DNA of 64,000 nucleotides. It comes from Viscum album. Taxonomy: Eukaryota; Streptophyta; Magnoliopsida; Santalales; Viscaceae. A program made the translations under genes and the position numbers. This document shows positions 1-12,300 of this stretch, piece by piece. The stretch spans positions 277,424,250 to 277,488,249 of the forward strand of contig OY728153.1 in NCBI GenBank assembly GCA_963277665.1, read 5' to 3'. Below the pieces are notes generated by a model. It was not told the origin of the DNA. It worked only from the letters and a program-made list of their open reading frames with translations, and ran no database searches. Each line of letters begins with the position of its first letter. Within the stretch, counting starts at the first letter, position 1.

Positions 1-640
1 CTAGATTACACACCTTTTGTACATTGCATAGATTTTATACATTCATATGGTCTTTAGAACAGTTTTCATATGCTCTTCATGGTCCTCCTTGGTTTTATAG
101 TATAATAGAATATAATCTACAAATACTAACAAAAAAATTCAAGGAAATATCTAAATTATATATTTATAATGTACATGAATATTGATAGGGAATGAATTAG
201 TGATCCCAAATGTCATTACTATGAACTCATAATGTCCATACCTTTTACGAAATGTATTCTTGGGGATATCTCCCTTCTTCACCCTAATATGGAAATATCA
301 CAACCATATATCCTCCTTGGAGAAGTATTTTTCTCCACATAGTTAATAGAACATGTCATCAATTTGTGGAGAAGAATACTTGTTCTTTATCATGATTTTT
401 TTGAACTCAGGATAATCAGTGAAAAGGCACATTGATCCGTCATTCATCTTGACGAAGAGTACAGCTGAACCCCATAGTTAAGAACATGGGTGGATAAACC
501 ATTTATATGGATTATACTATAGTTTTTTATTTAGCTCCTTAAGTTCCACAACAACCATTCTCTAAGGAGTTTTTGACATTGGAAATTCCCCAAGTATAAG
601 TTCGATCGATAATTAGACCTCTCGGCTAGGAAGAAGATAT
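1..640 (-). pseudogene. Chromovirus (Ty3/gypsy) reverse transcriptase, decayed and cut by window edge
   Basis: The minus strand reads through the central RT core of a Ty3/gypsy chromovirus, with several stops and frame changes. Visible blocks in order are a WGSAVLFVKMNDGS stretch (around 470-410), KNKYSSPQIDDMF (around 385-345), [17 protein letters not shown] (around 270-225) and LVFVDYILLYY (around 125-95). In the last block the catalytic pair is D-Y (positions 112-117) where the family has D-D, so the enzyme would be dead even without the stops. RNase H and integrase would lie to the left, outside the window. Protease and Gag follow to the right in the expected order. The lineage (Tekay/Del-like) is inferred from overall resemblance only; the superfamily call is secure. 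Confidence 0.82.
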
Positions 641-1430
641 GTAAATTCCATGGGGATTAAATATTAATATTACATCACAATAGGAATGTCTTCAAGGATG
701 ATCCTTTTCCTTGGAATCGAACAATTGATCTATATATGCCTTCTTATAGGGTATTAATACCCATGCTTGAGATTATGGTGCTAAGGAATATTCATTCTAC
801 TCAATCTACATGTATAGAATCGGGGTCTGATTCTACATTTAGAGTGTGAGTTTCCACTCTCATCAATTTATTTTGTATCTATATAGGATAATAAAATATA
901 TTCCCATACTTGCATCAAATTCCACCATGGTATGTATGACAAGGTATGCTGAGAATTTCAAACAACAAATTTTTATAGGGGAGGAATTATATTCTTGGGA
1001 TGCAATAATTTCCCCATTTTCAATTTTTTTGACATCTCTAATTCCATGATGTTTGGTGGTGTTTAAATAATTCTAATAAAAATTCATGATATAAAAGAGT
1101 GAATAGAACAATAATCAAAAAGTGTGTTCACCATTATTGAATGAATAACCCGAGTACCTTTCGCCCCTTTATTGTCAGGATCCACCTAAGTGGTAGTGAG
1201 AGAGAAGGACCTCCCTTTCTACCTATGAGGTTGTTGGTTGCCTCTAAAAACCCTTGGCTTAGTGCATGGGTTCACAAAGTGACTTGGTACATTACAATTG
1301 AAGAATTGAACAACGCCTTGAGGGTTAACCAGAGCATATCTTTCCTATGTCACATTGGTTTGCTTCTCCTATCAGAAATCATTGGACAGGTTCCCTTCTC
1401 TTTTACACCAAAATAATTTCCTCATACCAC
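641..1430 (-). pseudogene. Chromovirus protease and protease-RT linker, decayed
   Basis: Between the RT core and the Gag zinc knuckle the minus strand holds a recognisable end of a retropepsin domain. At about 975-850 it reads FSAYLVIHTMVEFDASMGIY, which corresponds to the C-terminal half of chromovirus protease, where an ILGMDWL-type block is expected; here that block is SMGIYFI. The active-site Asp block, expected near 1080-1150, could not be placed with confidence. The rest of the segment is linker with stops. The 91-codon plus-strand open frame at 1141-1416 overlaps this region and is treated as a shadow. Order and spacing relative to RT and Gag support the call. Confidence 0.55.
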
Positions 1431-2345
1431 TCAAGGAAATTTCTGGGGTGTTTCTTTCCACACCATTTACAAGTGTTGTGCTGTAATTTCCTAGAAAAAC
1501 TACATTTATCCATCAGACCGCATTAATTAAAATCCACTTTCTATTTCTTTTCCCCATGATAACCATGATATTCACTAATCTCTATCTCAACATTGAGGTA
1601 ACATCATTAAATTTCCTCATGGCTATAAAATTTATATATTTCCAAGGATTTTCATAGACAACGATTTCTCCCACCAAAGAAGCAGTAAACCTTGAATTCA
1701 TATATAACGATAATACCAGATGAGTATCCTGCAAGTCCTTTGAAGTTTTCCCCAAATTCCCTAAAAAAATTCATCATCCTTTTTCTTGAGTGGAAGGAAA
1801 TCTCTTTTAATCTTCATACAGAGGGTGTGAGCAAAATATATATCAGAAGACACTTATCTTAAATTCCTTTCACTCCATTTCTTCAATCTCTTCCTCCAAC
1901 TTCGTATTATTGATCAATGACCACCACTGATTAGCTTCACTCTCTATATGATAAATTACCAAAAGAAACCTCTCTTGTTAAAAACATTGAATAATGGAGA
2001 ATATCTTTCCAATGTAATGGATCCATTGCTCTGTGATTAAATATCATATGCTCCATTGGAAGTAGGTGGCCTTTTCCACATAAATCTCTTGACTACAGGT
2101 TACTCTCTCTTGAGGGGGGGGGGTGTGCTTCACATGGTGTAGGTTTCTATTTAGAACATGAGTTAACTGAGAAAGTATCGTGAAAAAATTCATGATTCCC
2201 TCTCCCATCATATTGGGAATCTGATTGGGGGAATCCTCACACTACCCTTCACATAAGTTGTTATCATGATTCCTCTTAGATCTGACCATTTTCAACAATC
2301 AGAAAAAATTTAGGGATGAGTATCTTAAACATTTAAACACATAAA
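1431..2345 (-). pseudogene. Chromovirus Gag (retrotrans_gag plus zinc knuckle), decayed
   Basis: The minus strand carries a broken Gag. A block reading EANQWWSLINNTK (around 1935-1895) matches the tryptophan-pair region of the retrotransposon Gag core. It is followed by a stretch corresponding to the KYF-type segment (SHPLYED in one frame, FAHTLCMK in another, around 1840-1815). The zinc-knuckle region begins near 1471 with CKWCGKKHPRN, giving Cys-X2-Cys-X3-His at 1471 down to 1448. Frames shift several times. Gag packages element RNA, so its place upstream of protease and RT confirms minus-strand orientation. A run of ten G residues at 2114-2123 lies inside the domain. Start codon not determined. 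Confidence 0.65.
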
Positions 2346-5090
2346 TGGGGAATCCGAGGACATTAAATGGGGAAATTAAATTTTTATCCTTAAATTATGA
2401 GTTTCTAGGATTCAATCTATGTAATCCATTATCTAATTCCTAACACATATTATTATTGTGATTTTTGTTCAATTAATATTTTTTTAATTAACTTATGAAA
2501 ATACCAAATCATATCCCCCAGGAGTGTCAAACCTTGCGCATAGTAAGACCCATTATCATGTATTTGGTTACCCCGAGTTAGAACCAAAACACCTTATCAA
2601 AGTTGTTACACCTAGGTACATTTGTGTGAGAACCACATCCACCTGTAATATTTATACATGGATGTATTTTCTCAAAAAATAACTTAATTTATACTTAACA
2701 AAATTTAGGTATTTTTTCTTACACATAGTCTTATCCTCAAGGGTTTTCACTAGGGTTTTGTAATCATAATCCAAAAAATAAATAAACTTATCCTCTGATA
2801 ATAACTATAAAAACTGGGATCTTTATTTTATTTCAAAACACAATTCATCGCATAAAATTTCACTTAACAGAACATTGAAGATCAATAGTTCTAGTGTCTT
2901 TGTGAAATTAGGTACATTTCATAACAACATTAAATATGAAAAAATAAAATATTTATTGAAAACATATTTAACATGACCAAAACATTTCTTCGTACAAAAA
3001 AATTTGTGGGATAACATGAGAATATACTTATGAAAGGGTTACCTATAAATCCCAATAAAGGAATAAAACTGGGATGACATGAGGAATACAACACATGTTA
3101 GATAGTAGGCATTTCAATGGATCATAAAAGTAACATGAATAATAATACATGATATAGCATGATAATCATAAAATGGAAAATGTGGTGATAATATAAAACA
3201 CTACATCATAGATAGATCAAGGCTAAATCTTCCAAGACAACATGGTGGACAAAGTCCCATAATGAAACCAGGGAAACCCTTGTCCCAACATGATGCATAG
3301 TTATAATAAACATTACCCAATGTATTGGAGCTCTATCAGGGATCACCCTTTATAATTATATTATTCTCACACTTATGTGTTCCACATAGATTATGTAACA
3401 TGGATTCATTCAGGGTTAAAATTTATTACATGATCAAGGAGTGTGGATAACATATATATAAGTCCCTAATAATATATGTATATGTGAATAATGTTAGATA
3501 CCCTTGATATAGAAATAGATATAGTATTTACTATATGATGATGTTTTCATGGAAAATCATGGATCAATTTTAGCTGCATAATAATGTCATATACAAAATC
3601 ATAAAAAAGTTTGATGAGGGAGACGGGGGTCTCTCATCATTTATAAATGATATGAAAAGTAAGAGGATTATTTAAGAATATGTATTGATATAGGAAAAAT
3701 GATATTTGGAGACATGACATAAAAGAAATGATTGATAATAGTAGAGGGTGGAAGATTACTTACAAAATTTTGGCATAGAAATAGTTGTACATAAAGATTC
3801 ATAAGAGTGATAAATCAGAGTGAAAGGGATTCCATCATTTAAAAATAAAACAAAATAAATGGGGGATAGTTACAAATGTATCACCAACATAAGAAAATGG
3901 AAATCAAATGGGTATATCATAAATTGTGTACTTAATAAAAAGAGGAGATAGAAAATCCATGGGATTAAAGAGAGTGAAAGGATGATATCACCACTTAAGA
4001 ATCAAATGAACAATAAGGGGATCATGGAACATCTTATCCCAACATATGAAAATGGAATTTAATAAGAATGATATAAAATAGGTTCTTTAATGGAAATGAG
4101 AGGAGAGAAATCCCTTACATGTATGTGTGACTCCAAAGGATTTTGAGAGGCTTATTGGGAGTTTGGGAAACATTGGGAGGAATCTAGGTGGTAGAGGACA
4201 AACTTTATACAATATTTAATGAGCTTGGTTGAAAAATGGGATATTGTGTTGGTTTATATAGGAAAGGGGGTAGATTTCTTTTTTATTTTGGTTTTGAACA
4301 CTACATAATAAAATATTCAAATTCACAATCCATACCACAGTTTTTACCCATGATTTCAACAAAAGGGGAGTAGAATAAAATATTTTTTTATGAAAATGGT
4401 CCAAGGATAATAAAATATTTCCTTTTCTTATGTGGAGGTGATTTACACTTTCAATGAAATGATTTCAAAATCTTAAAATATTTTAAAAGTCATTGAGGAT
4501 TAACTAAGGCTTTATAAAATAAATAAAATAATCCAAAAATATTATATTTTAAAATAAAAACATATAATTGTCAAAGGATACCTTTTATAGTATTTATTAA
4601 ATCACTATTGATCCATTATTATGTCATAAAACACAATGTATACTTATAAGGTATTTAATTTTTATCCAGAAATTTTATGTCATAGAAAATTATAAAAAAT
4701 TTACCATTGGGAAATTACGACATTATAATTAAAGAAATAATATTAATTTTATCTAAATAAATTTTTAAATATGTGAATTTTCACTTTTAATATTAGAACT
4801 AACAATTCATTAAAATGTTGGGTTTTCAAACCAAAATAAAAATTACATTTTACATTATACGATCATTTATATAAAAATAAAAATTTAATAATGATATTTT
4901 ATTAAAATTTTATTTATTTAAAAATTACATTACTTCATTAAAATTTATTTCTCAATTGAATTTGAATATTAGCCAAAAATACTACTTATTATTTAAAATC
5001 ATTTATAAATTAAAAAAATTGGATGAAAATATATTCATTATTATATAAAATAAATAATGTAAATATACCAATTGATAGGGTCTTCATACA
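2346..5090 (-). mobile_element. Probable 5' LTR and leader of the left-edge chromovirus
   Basis: This AT-rich, gene-free stretch lies just upstream of the minus-strand Gag and ends shortly before an oppositely oriented integrase fragment. A segment near 2630-2690 resembles 35930-35975, inside the right LTR of the other minus-strand chromovirus, so it is probably a related long LTR. A TATA-like motif CCTATATAAACC lies on the minus strand at 4251-4262. The right edge is placed at 5090, where the plus strand ends in TACA and an LTR would start TGTA on the element strand. The partner LTR would be outside the window, so neither border is proven and no primer site was recognised. Confidence 0.42.
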
Positions 5091-5534
5091 TATCTCTTTA
5101 TTACACCAGCATGCGGCCTAAGATCAAGGTTCATAATGGTGGGGCGTTCATGGGGCTATTTAGTGAACATGATTTGGGTCATGATCTTGATAAGCTTGAA
5201 CTTATTCCATAAATGGTTTCAATCCTGATTCAGTTATTGGATATCAAATTAGGCTTGTTCTTGGAAAAATCCTATAAATGATATCTCTCTTAAAATCTCT
5301 AATAAATGGGCTTCATAGGGTTTTTTCTTATTGGTTTAGTCCATCACATCCATTGTATGTTTCAAAAGTATATTTAAGTCACTATATTTATAGTAGTCAT
5401 TTGATCACTCTTAAACTAATATATTATCAATGGTAAAGATATTTAGTGGTTATTTAAGTCTAATTGGATATAAGAAAATGAAAAAAGTGCATGTGTTTTC
5501 TATATTCATAAATCATTTAATTAGAAAAGGGTAA
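5091..5534. other. Gene-free spacer between two head-to-head chromovirus remnants
   Basis: No coding, RNA or terminal-repeat signature was recognised. It separates the presumed LTR edge at 5090 from the start of recognisable plus-strand integrase. The N-terminal zinc-binding part of that integrase, RNase H and RT are absent, so this marks the truncation point of the plus-strand element. Confidence 0.4.
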
Positions 5535-6571
5535 TTTTATTCATAAAAGACCAGTTCATTACATTACCTATTAAGGAGAACTTCACAGTTGAGGATTTGG
5601 GAACTCATTACATGTGAGAGGTGATTTGGTTTCATGGAGTCCCATTGAGTATAATTTTAGAAAGACATACATGTTTAACATCATGTTTCTAGAAGGGTCT
5701 TTAAAAGGATCTTGGATCATATATCCTTTTCAAAATATCCTATCATCTACAGACTGATGGTCAATATGAGCAGACTATTCTGGATTTGGACTATATGTTA
5801 TGAGCCTATGTTTTGGATTTTTGTGGTTCATGGGATAAATATATGAAAATTGTAGAGTTTTCATATAATAATAGATTCTAAGAATAATTTTAAATGGATT
5901 ATTTTGGAGAATGGTGTGGAATCCCTTGTTGTTTTCCTCTGGTTTGGCCAGTGGAAGTTGAGTTAGAAATTTTTGGTCCTAGTCTAACGTAAGAGACATC
6001 TGAGAAGGTTTAGTTGATCAGATGAAGGTAGGTGTCTGCATAGAACATGAAGAAATTTTATGCTGAATATTGAAGATGACCTATGGGATTTGAGGTTGGT
6101 CATTCTGTTTTCCTTCTGGAATCTATTATATTTTTGAATCATCATACCATGAAATAGTAAAATCTAACACCTAGGTTTATCGAGACATTTGAGATAGTTT
6201 ATTGGGTTGATCTAGTGGTGTACCATTTATCCCCTCCATAGTGATACAATTCCATGAATGACATATTTCACATGTCAAAGATTCATAGATATCATCCATT
6301 CCCTTCCAATGTAATATTAATAACATATTTCAGGCTTTGTACTGATTCATCCTTTGAGGAGAATAATATATGGGTTGTAGATCATAGTGAGATATATATT
6401 CAGGGTATGGCTACATCATTGGTTATTTTTCTAGTGGAAACACGGGTGAGTTAAAGAGGAGACTATGGAGATTGATTCTAAAATACAATGATAGTGGCCA
6501 GAATAGTTTTTTGATACCTCATAGTGATGCTTGGAGACGTTCAGGGACAAGCTATTATATAATGGATAGGT
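5535..6571 (+). pseudogene. Chromovirus integrase core and chromodomain, 5'-truncated and decayed
   Basis: The plus strand reads as the C-terminal half of a chromovirus polyprotein with many stops. It begins with KENFTVEDLGTHYM (about 5570-5612), then HGVPLSII (about 5636). The TDGQYEQT block follows at 5753-5776, and its Glu (codon 5768-5770) occupies the third catalytic position. Next come VLDFCGSWDKYMKIVEFSYN (about 5811-5870) and the linker. The region near 6260-6340 (FHMSKIHRYHP) corresponds to the conserved block before the chromodomain. SFEENNIWVVDHSE (about 6352-6393) and VKEETMEIDSKIQ (about 6447-6485) correspond to the chromodomain, which directs insertion to chromatin. The second catalytic Asp is lost (an SIILERHT stretch stands in its place). 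RT and RNase H are missing upstream. Confidence 0.78.
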
Positions 6572-8700
6572 TCTAAGATCTCGCCTTTTTTATTTTTGTA
6601 TCACTCCATTTTTTTCATTAATTATTTATATTGGGTCAGTTTCTCCCTATATTTAACCTTTTTTTAGTTTGGTTCCATAATTGAAACCTATATTTTGAAT
6701 AAATGTAGTCTTGGTTTGTGAGGAAACAAGGAAAAATTACAGAGTTTCTAAGCGGATGTAATTTTTTGAGGAAAGAGACTTAAAGTCCATAATTGTATGC
6801 CTGTTTAAATTAATGGAGTCTCGGTAAAATTTTGTTATATATTAAAAGGGTACTCGGTATGTTGGGAACCTTGAAAAGTTTTTATAAGTAATTTGGGATG
6901 AAATTATATCTTCAAAACATTTACACATCATGTAAATGGATTTCACATTGTGTAATGTTCGGGTTATTTAATAAAATAAAATGAAGCAATAGGTTTTCTG
7001 GTGTAATATAATAAAAAGATTTAAACGATGTATAATTGAATTACATGGTGTGTAATTCCATTGAACAATATTTTAATGTAGGTTATGTGGATTAGTTTTC
7101 TATTCACCTCATGGTATAACTTCTCCTCTAGACCAAGGGAAACCATCTAGGATATTTTAGAGTTCCGTCCACCCATCTAGATGTCCCAATAACCCAACTG
7201 ATTCATCGTAACTACCTTTAGATAGGTTTTTATTTTCACTCCCATTATTTTTTCAACCATTGTGGTGTAATCCACTGATCATGTGTGGTGTTGGTTTTGA
7301 TAATTATCTGTTTTCATCTCAAATCCTCATTGTGATCATCTCTTCCATCTTCTTTTTCAGTCTTTTCAATTGGAAAAGTTGTTTCATCATCAGTTAAATG
7401 TATGGGGTATAATTCATACTCATATGGTTTGATAATTTTCAAGTATATGTAATATTTTGATTTCACCGTCATAAAATGTTCTTAAATTAATAAAATAGTG
7501 AATGGGATTATTTCATGGAGTCCACTGGGTTCAATTGGTTATTGACCTGATTTATGGATACCCATTGGGTGAGTGAACCATGAATATAATTTATTTGGAT
7601 AATGGTATAAAGTGTGTCTATCATGACATGATACCATAAGTGATTTCATGATATAGAATCCATATGTTTTGTCTTACAACTTATTGTTTTAACTTTTGAT
7701 GATTTGGGATATAAATTAAAGTGTTAATTGAATGACAGTTGGTAATTCACAAAATTATGCATTGAGGCTTATGATGTGAAATTGTGATATCCATGATTTT
7801 GGGATATATTTTTTTTCCCTTACTGAAATAATTATATATAGTACATGGCCATAGAATATGCACACATATATACTTTAACGCTAATATTGAGAGGGCTCGA
7901 CGTAGTCTCATGTTTTAATCCTTCTAGTGAGTGGTATCATTTTAGTCCCACACTATAATGCATATAGGGATTTGACATGGAAACTGTAATTCATATAGGG
8001 ATTTGACATGGACTATTGTGATTATACCTTGATTATATGGTTTTGGTTGAAATTTTTGTGAGACATGCTTAGATATAATCTCTCATGACACAAAATCATT
8101 CAATTTATACCATGGTTATGTGGTTATAGTCGAAATGGTTATTAGGAAAAGTCATAGATATTCCTGAACGAAGATTAAACATGTAGTCTTAGTATATTCA
8201 TAATTGTTGAAATAATTAATACACATATTTATCACATTGTTGCATAAAATTTTTATCATATAGTTTTTATACATTGTAGTGTCGACCTACTGAGTTGTAA
8301 TCACACACATTTCAGGCCACTATGCGGTAAATGAGTAGATTATGTGGATACAATTTTGAACAAGAAAAAATGTCCTTAGTGTTGATTATTTTTTCATTAG
8401 ATAGGCTAGAGTTTGGTGGAGGGATAGACATGGGATTTAGGACCCCATAATTTTGATTCATCATCAGACTATTCTATTATTATACTTTTATTTTTTCTAA
8501 CATGAAATTTAGTTACATTCCATATTGTCATTACATTATTAATATTATAATTTATCTAATAATTTAGTTGAATTTTATTTTTAGTTTCTACTATTTTTAT
8601 AATATGATTTATTTTATTTTCATAGATTATTTCTACTATGATGATACTTCATACAAGGAATAATTGTATCCCAACTCTACATTTCACACCCCCACTGCTA
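6572..8700 (+). mobile_element. Probable 3' LTR of the plus-strand chromovirus
   Basis: Directly after the chromodomain a short purine-rich run (about 6561-6571) is followed by TCTAAGATCTCGCC, which resembles a decayed LTR start of the TGTAAGA type. The following 2 kb is AT-rich and non-coding. A segment at 8281-8330 (ACTGAGTTGTAATCACAC, then TTTCAGG) resembles sequence found near the 3' end of Tekay/Del-type LTRs. The right border is uncertain; 8700 is a guess near a CA dinucleotide. A 31-bp tandem duplication lies within it. No partner LTR was found in the window. Confidence 0.38.
7961..8022. repeat. 31-bp tandem duplication
   Basis: A 20-base block beginning CATATAGGGATTTGACATGG occurs at 7961 and again at 7992, a spacing of 31 bases. 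The intervening bases complete the first unit. Exact identity in such a decayed setting suggests a fairly recent local duplication. Confidence 0.75.
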
Positions 8701-10734
8701 GTTGAATAAATATGGAAAATAGGAAGGAATACAAGATGTCTTATAACAAACCCTTTGTGGCCATGTGAAAGGGTGTCAAATTGGGGGACATCACAACTTT
8801 CTAGAACATAGAGTTAGTTATTAAGTACTATATGGTGTTGGAATTAAATATCTTACTAAAAAATCATTGAATCGTGAATCTAAACATATTGTGTCTTTAA
8901 TATAATAGGCTTCCCTCTTAAAGATATATTAGAAATATTTTACAGTGTCAATTCATTGTGGGTTTGTACTTATAGTTTTATATACTAAATGATAGGATGA
9001 CAATTCACCTTCAACATGGTAGTGATGATTTTATTGATACAATGTGAAATCATGGATAACCCAGTAATGGGAAAGATCTATATGGTTTTAAAGTGAAACA
9101 TCCAATGTAAGATTCCCATGTATGTGTGTGTAGCCCATTCCACTTTCTGTATGGGTGGGTCACTACACTTGTGGGGGTAATGAGTATTTGAACTGAGTCC
9201 ACCCTAATAATTTTAACTTATATCCAAAATTATTGAATATTTCTAGTATTAGCCCATAGAAAATTATGAAATTTAGTGTTCCTCCCATTTTTATAGTTTC
9301 AGATTAATTAATTTTTCATATTTTCCCCCTTTTGAGGATGGTGACTATTGAAAATGGGCTATGGACCACCGAGAAGTGATATTACCAATTATCCATCCAC
9401 TTTGGGGTATTTGTGATTAAAATATATTGGAGATATATCTATGAGTCGAACAATGTGTATCGATTTTATTGTCAATTTCATTATCTCCAGCATCTGATAG
9501 GAAGGGTGTGAAACACAGTGTATCATGAACATCACCCCATGGTTCATTGGAATTTCTAGAACATATTCACCCATTAAATCACTAGTGATAGGACTACCAT
9601 TATGTATATTGATGCTCCATTTTGTTTTCTCAAATAATATTTATAGATATGGTAGATAACAAACCACATTGAGATATTAAGGTGGAAAGTGATTCACTTA
9701 GAACATATAGAGGAGCCCATGATTCAGTCAGGAATGAGGCACGGTGCATCAAGGGGGCATTCTAGCTAATAAGGGGTTCTAGTACAGAGGTAATATAAAT
9801 GAAAAACCTAATTCCCCTTGTCCCTCAACCTTGCGTGGCACCCAAAGAAACTTCAATAGGGGTAGTAAGGCTCTTAGGGAAGCCATTCAGGGACTTAAGA
9901 GAAGCCTTAGGGGAGGATTTAGTAGTTCCAAGTGTGTCTCTATGAAATTGAATATGTAACACAATGTAACCCCCATAGATTGATGTCTTCTATGAATCTT
10001 GGGAAATATGGTAAAATCTTTAGTTGTTACACTCACACAATGGATCATGGAATTAGTTATAAAATCATGGGATAGAATTTCCCAACATTAGGTATTATAG
10101 ATCATCTTTCATGACTACATGAATGAAATCTATTTAGTACATAATTGATCTAGGGAGGGTGATGTGTTCCCTAGGATGGGTGTACCCACTAAATGACTAG
10201 TCCCAAATAATACTAGATCCATCAGCACATTTATGTTTGTGGAGATCATGCCTATTGAATATATGAAAATATAAATTTCTAATGGTGTGTAGTCCTAGGG
10301 AAGATATGTGTACCAAGGGTATTCCAAATATGTTATGTTAACCCCTTATACAGATGAATTGGATAAACTTTCACTTTATAAGTAACACTACAAGATTTTT
10401 TAGCCAATGGTCATACCTAGATCTTATGTTTTATTGACTTGTTTCAATAAAGTTTCATAGAAATAAATAGTCATAGAAGAGGGGGAGACCCTCAATGAAT
10501 CTGTAGAGAATATACGTCGACAATGATATGATCGTAAAATCATGAAAATCTAAGAGTTGAAATTCACATTCTTACCTAGTGCTATGGGTAACTAGTCTTC
10601 TGTCAATGAGGTGAAATATTTAGTCAAGGAGATAATTCAACAACCATACGGTTTTGAAAAAAACATTTTGTATTATTACATATTTTAATATATACTATTT
10701 CAATACTATGATTTAATAATCATTTCATCTCATC
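8701..10734. other. Gene-free, unclassified AT-rich sequence
   Basis: I read both strands and found no recognisable transposon protein, RNA gene or paired terminal repeat. Short open frames such as 9389-9574 on the minus strand look like chance. The stretch at about 9700-9960 is less AT-rich than its surroundings and may derive from a coding or leader region of an unrecognised element. Confidence 0.4.
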
Positions 10735-12300
10735 GTAGAATTGTTATTCCCAACCATGGAGTGTCTTGTGGTGGTTATAGATGTACCTACTGAAATAGAG
10801 GTTTCATTGATTATGGATACTGCATCAAATGACTCAAACCCTAATATGATGATTTTTTAGTGAATTAGTTTTTTCATAGACTGGTGGTTGGGACTAGATG
10901 AGTCTACCTACATGAAGAGATAGTGCACAAAAATATATGGGGATTTGACCTCATTTCCCTCTAAATAGTATGTAAGTCCATTTATGAAATGTTATTTTCT
11001 TTATGCCTGGATTAATGTTACCTGAAATACTCATAAGGTGACTGTGTTTCGTAAATTAGGGGATCAACTACTAATAGGTATAAATAGATCACACAATGTT
11101 TTCTACTGATGTGTAAAATGTTGATGTTTCTCTAGGTACATCAACTATAGGTGAGGCCATGGATGTCAAGCATATCCTTAAGGCTCCAAGCCCTAAATTT
11201 TTATATCAATACCCAAGTTTGTCTCATCCACTTTAGATGAGGTATAAATTTTTATGTCACCATAAAAGATATTTTATGAGTTAATTACATCTACTAGGGA
11301 AGGGGTGTCCCCAAAGGTTAAATTCACTAGGTCAGGAGCTAAGATTACCCCCATGCAAGAATGGATTATCCTTCACTTCTGGTGGAAGAATATGAAAAAA
11401 GGGGCTCATTTGGACAAGGATACTAAGGAATACTTCCATCATGATATCAAATTCACCCCTTTCAAGATGTTGAACCATTGTTGGAGGTGCTCTTTTCATT
11501 CCCATATTATGAGTTTCCCTAAGAGGAAATGTTTGAATTATTGTATAATATTGGAAAAATAATAGGATGAAAAAGAAAATGATGTGGAGGTAAATATAAA
11601 AAATCATCACCCAAACCCCATGGTAAGATTTGGTTATCTGGATAGGATATATTCACTACTAGATGGTGAACAAATGGATCATCAAAGTGGACTATCATTC
11701 CTGAAACAAGCCAACTCAAGAATTCATGGTCAAAATTATTTTCATGGATTAGAAATAGTTTGATTCCACTTTATATTATCACATTTATGAGGGAATAAAG
11801 TCAACCCAGGTATTTTAAAAATAGTGTTATAATCAGGAAGATAAATCATTAAAGTATGAGTTTACTGTTACTACTATGGAGGAAACCATCATCCAAATGA
11901 GGTTGTAATTGGTGGAGTACAAGGTTGAGGTATCCATGTTACTATATCTAGTAGTGGAATAAATTATTAATAAAGGAATGGTATATATGAATGTTGATGA
12001 GGTTCAAAACCAGTTGTAAGAAGAAACTACAACGCTGACAATATAACATGGAGCTCGTAAATCGACCCCAAAAATTCTAAACAAGAAGGAACTATATTTT
12101 TCCTAGGTTGATCCATATGGGCATTTTTTCGAAATAATGGAGAGTCTCCAAAATTTCATCGACCCTCGTCATTTCTTTTTCTATGAAATAATGATTTATC
12201 TTATTCATATCCCCTATGATAAAATTTCCATTCCAATCATATTAACAAAATTATCAACTAAATCCTCTAAGAAATCATGATTCATGTTCTATGTGAGAAA
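10735..12300 (+). pseudogene. Unclassified protein-coding remnant, probably transposon-derived
   Basis: Several adjoining plus-strand frames have protein-like composition although broken by stops. They include ELLFPTMECLVVVIDVPTE (from about 10739), an 85-codon stretch at 11305-11562 (VKFTRSGAKITPMQEW, then GAHLDKDTKEYFHHDIKF), DEKENDVEVNIKNHHPNP (around 11566-11620) and, further on, a coiled-coil-like MEETIIQMRLQLVEY (around 11876). The run of charged and aromatic residues across consecutive frames is better than expected by chance. I do not recognise the family. Candidates are an accessory ORF or gag of a Tat/Ogre-type element, or an unrelated element. The overlapping minus-strand frames at 11332-11719 look like shadows. 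Confidence 0.35.

Noticed and set aside
1141..1416. 91-codon plus-strand frame
   Set aside because: The minus strand here lies between chromovirus protease and the Gag zinc knuckle, and the plus-strand reading has no recognisable motif.
11332..11719. Overlapping minus-strand frames of 92 and 66 codons
   Set aside because: They overlap the plus-strand protein-like frame, which has the better composition; treated as shadows.
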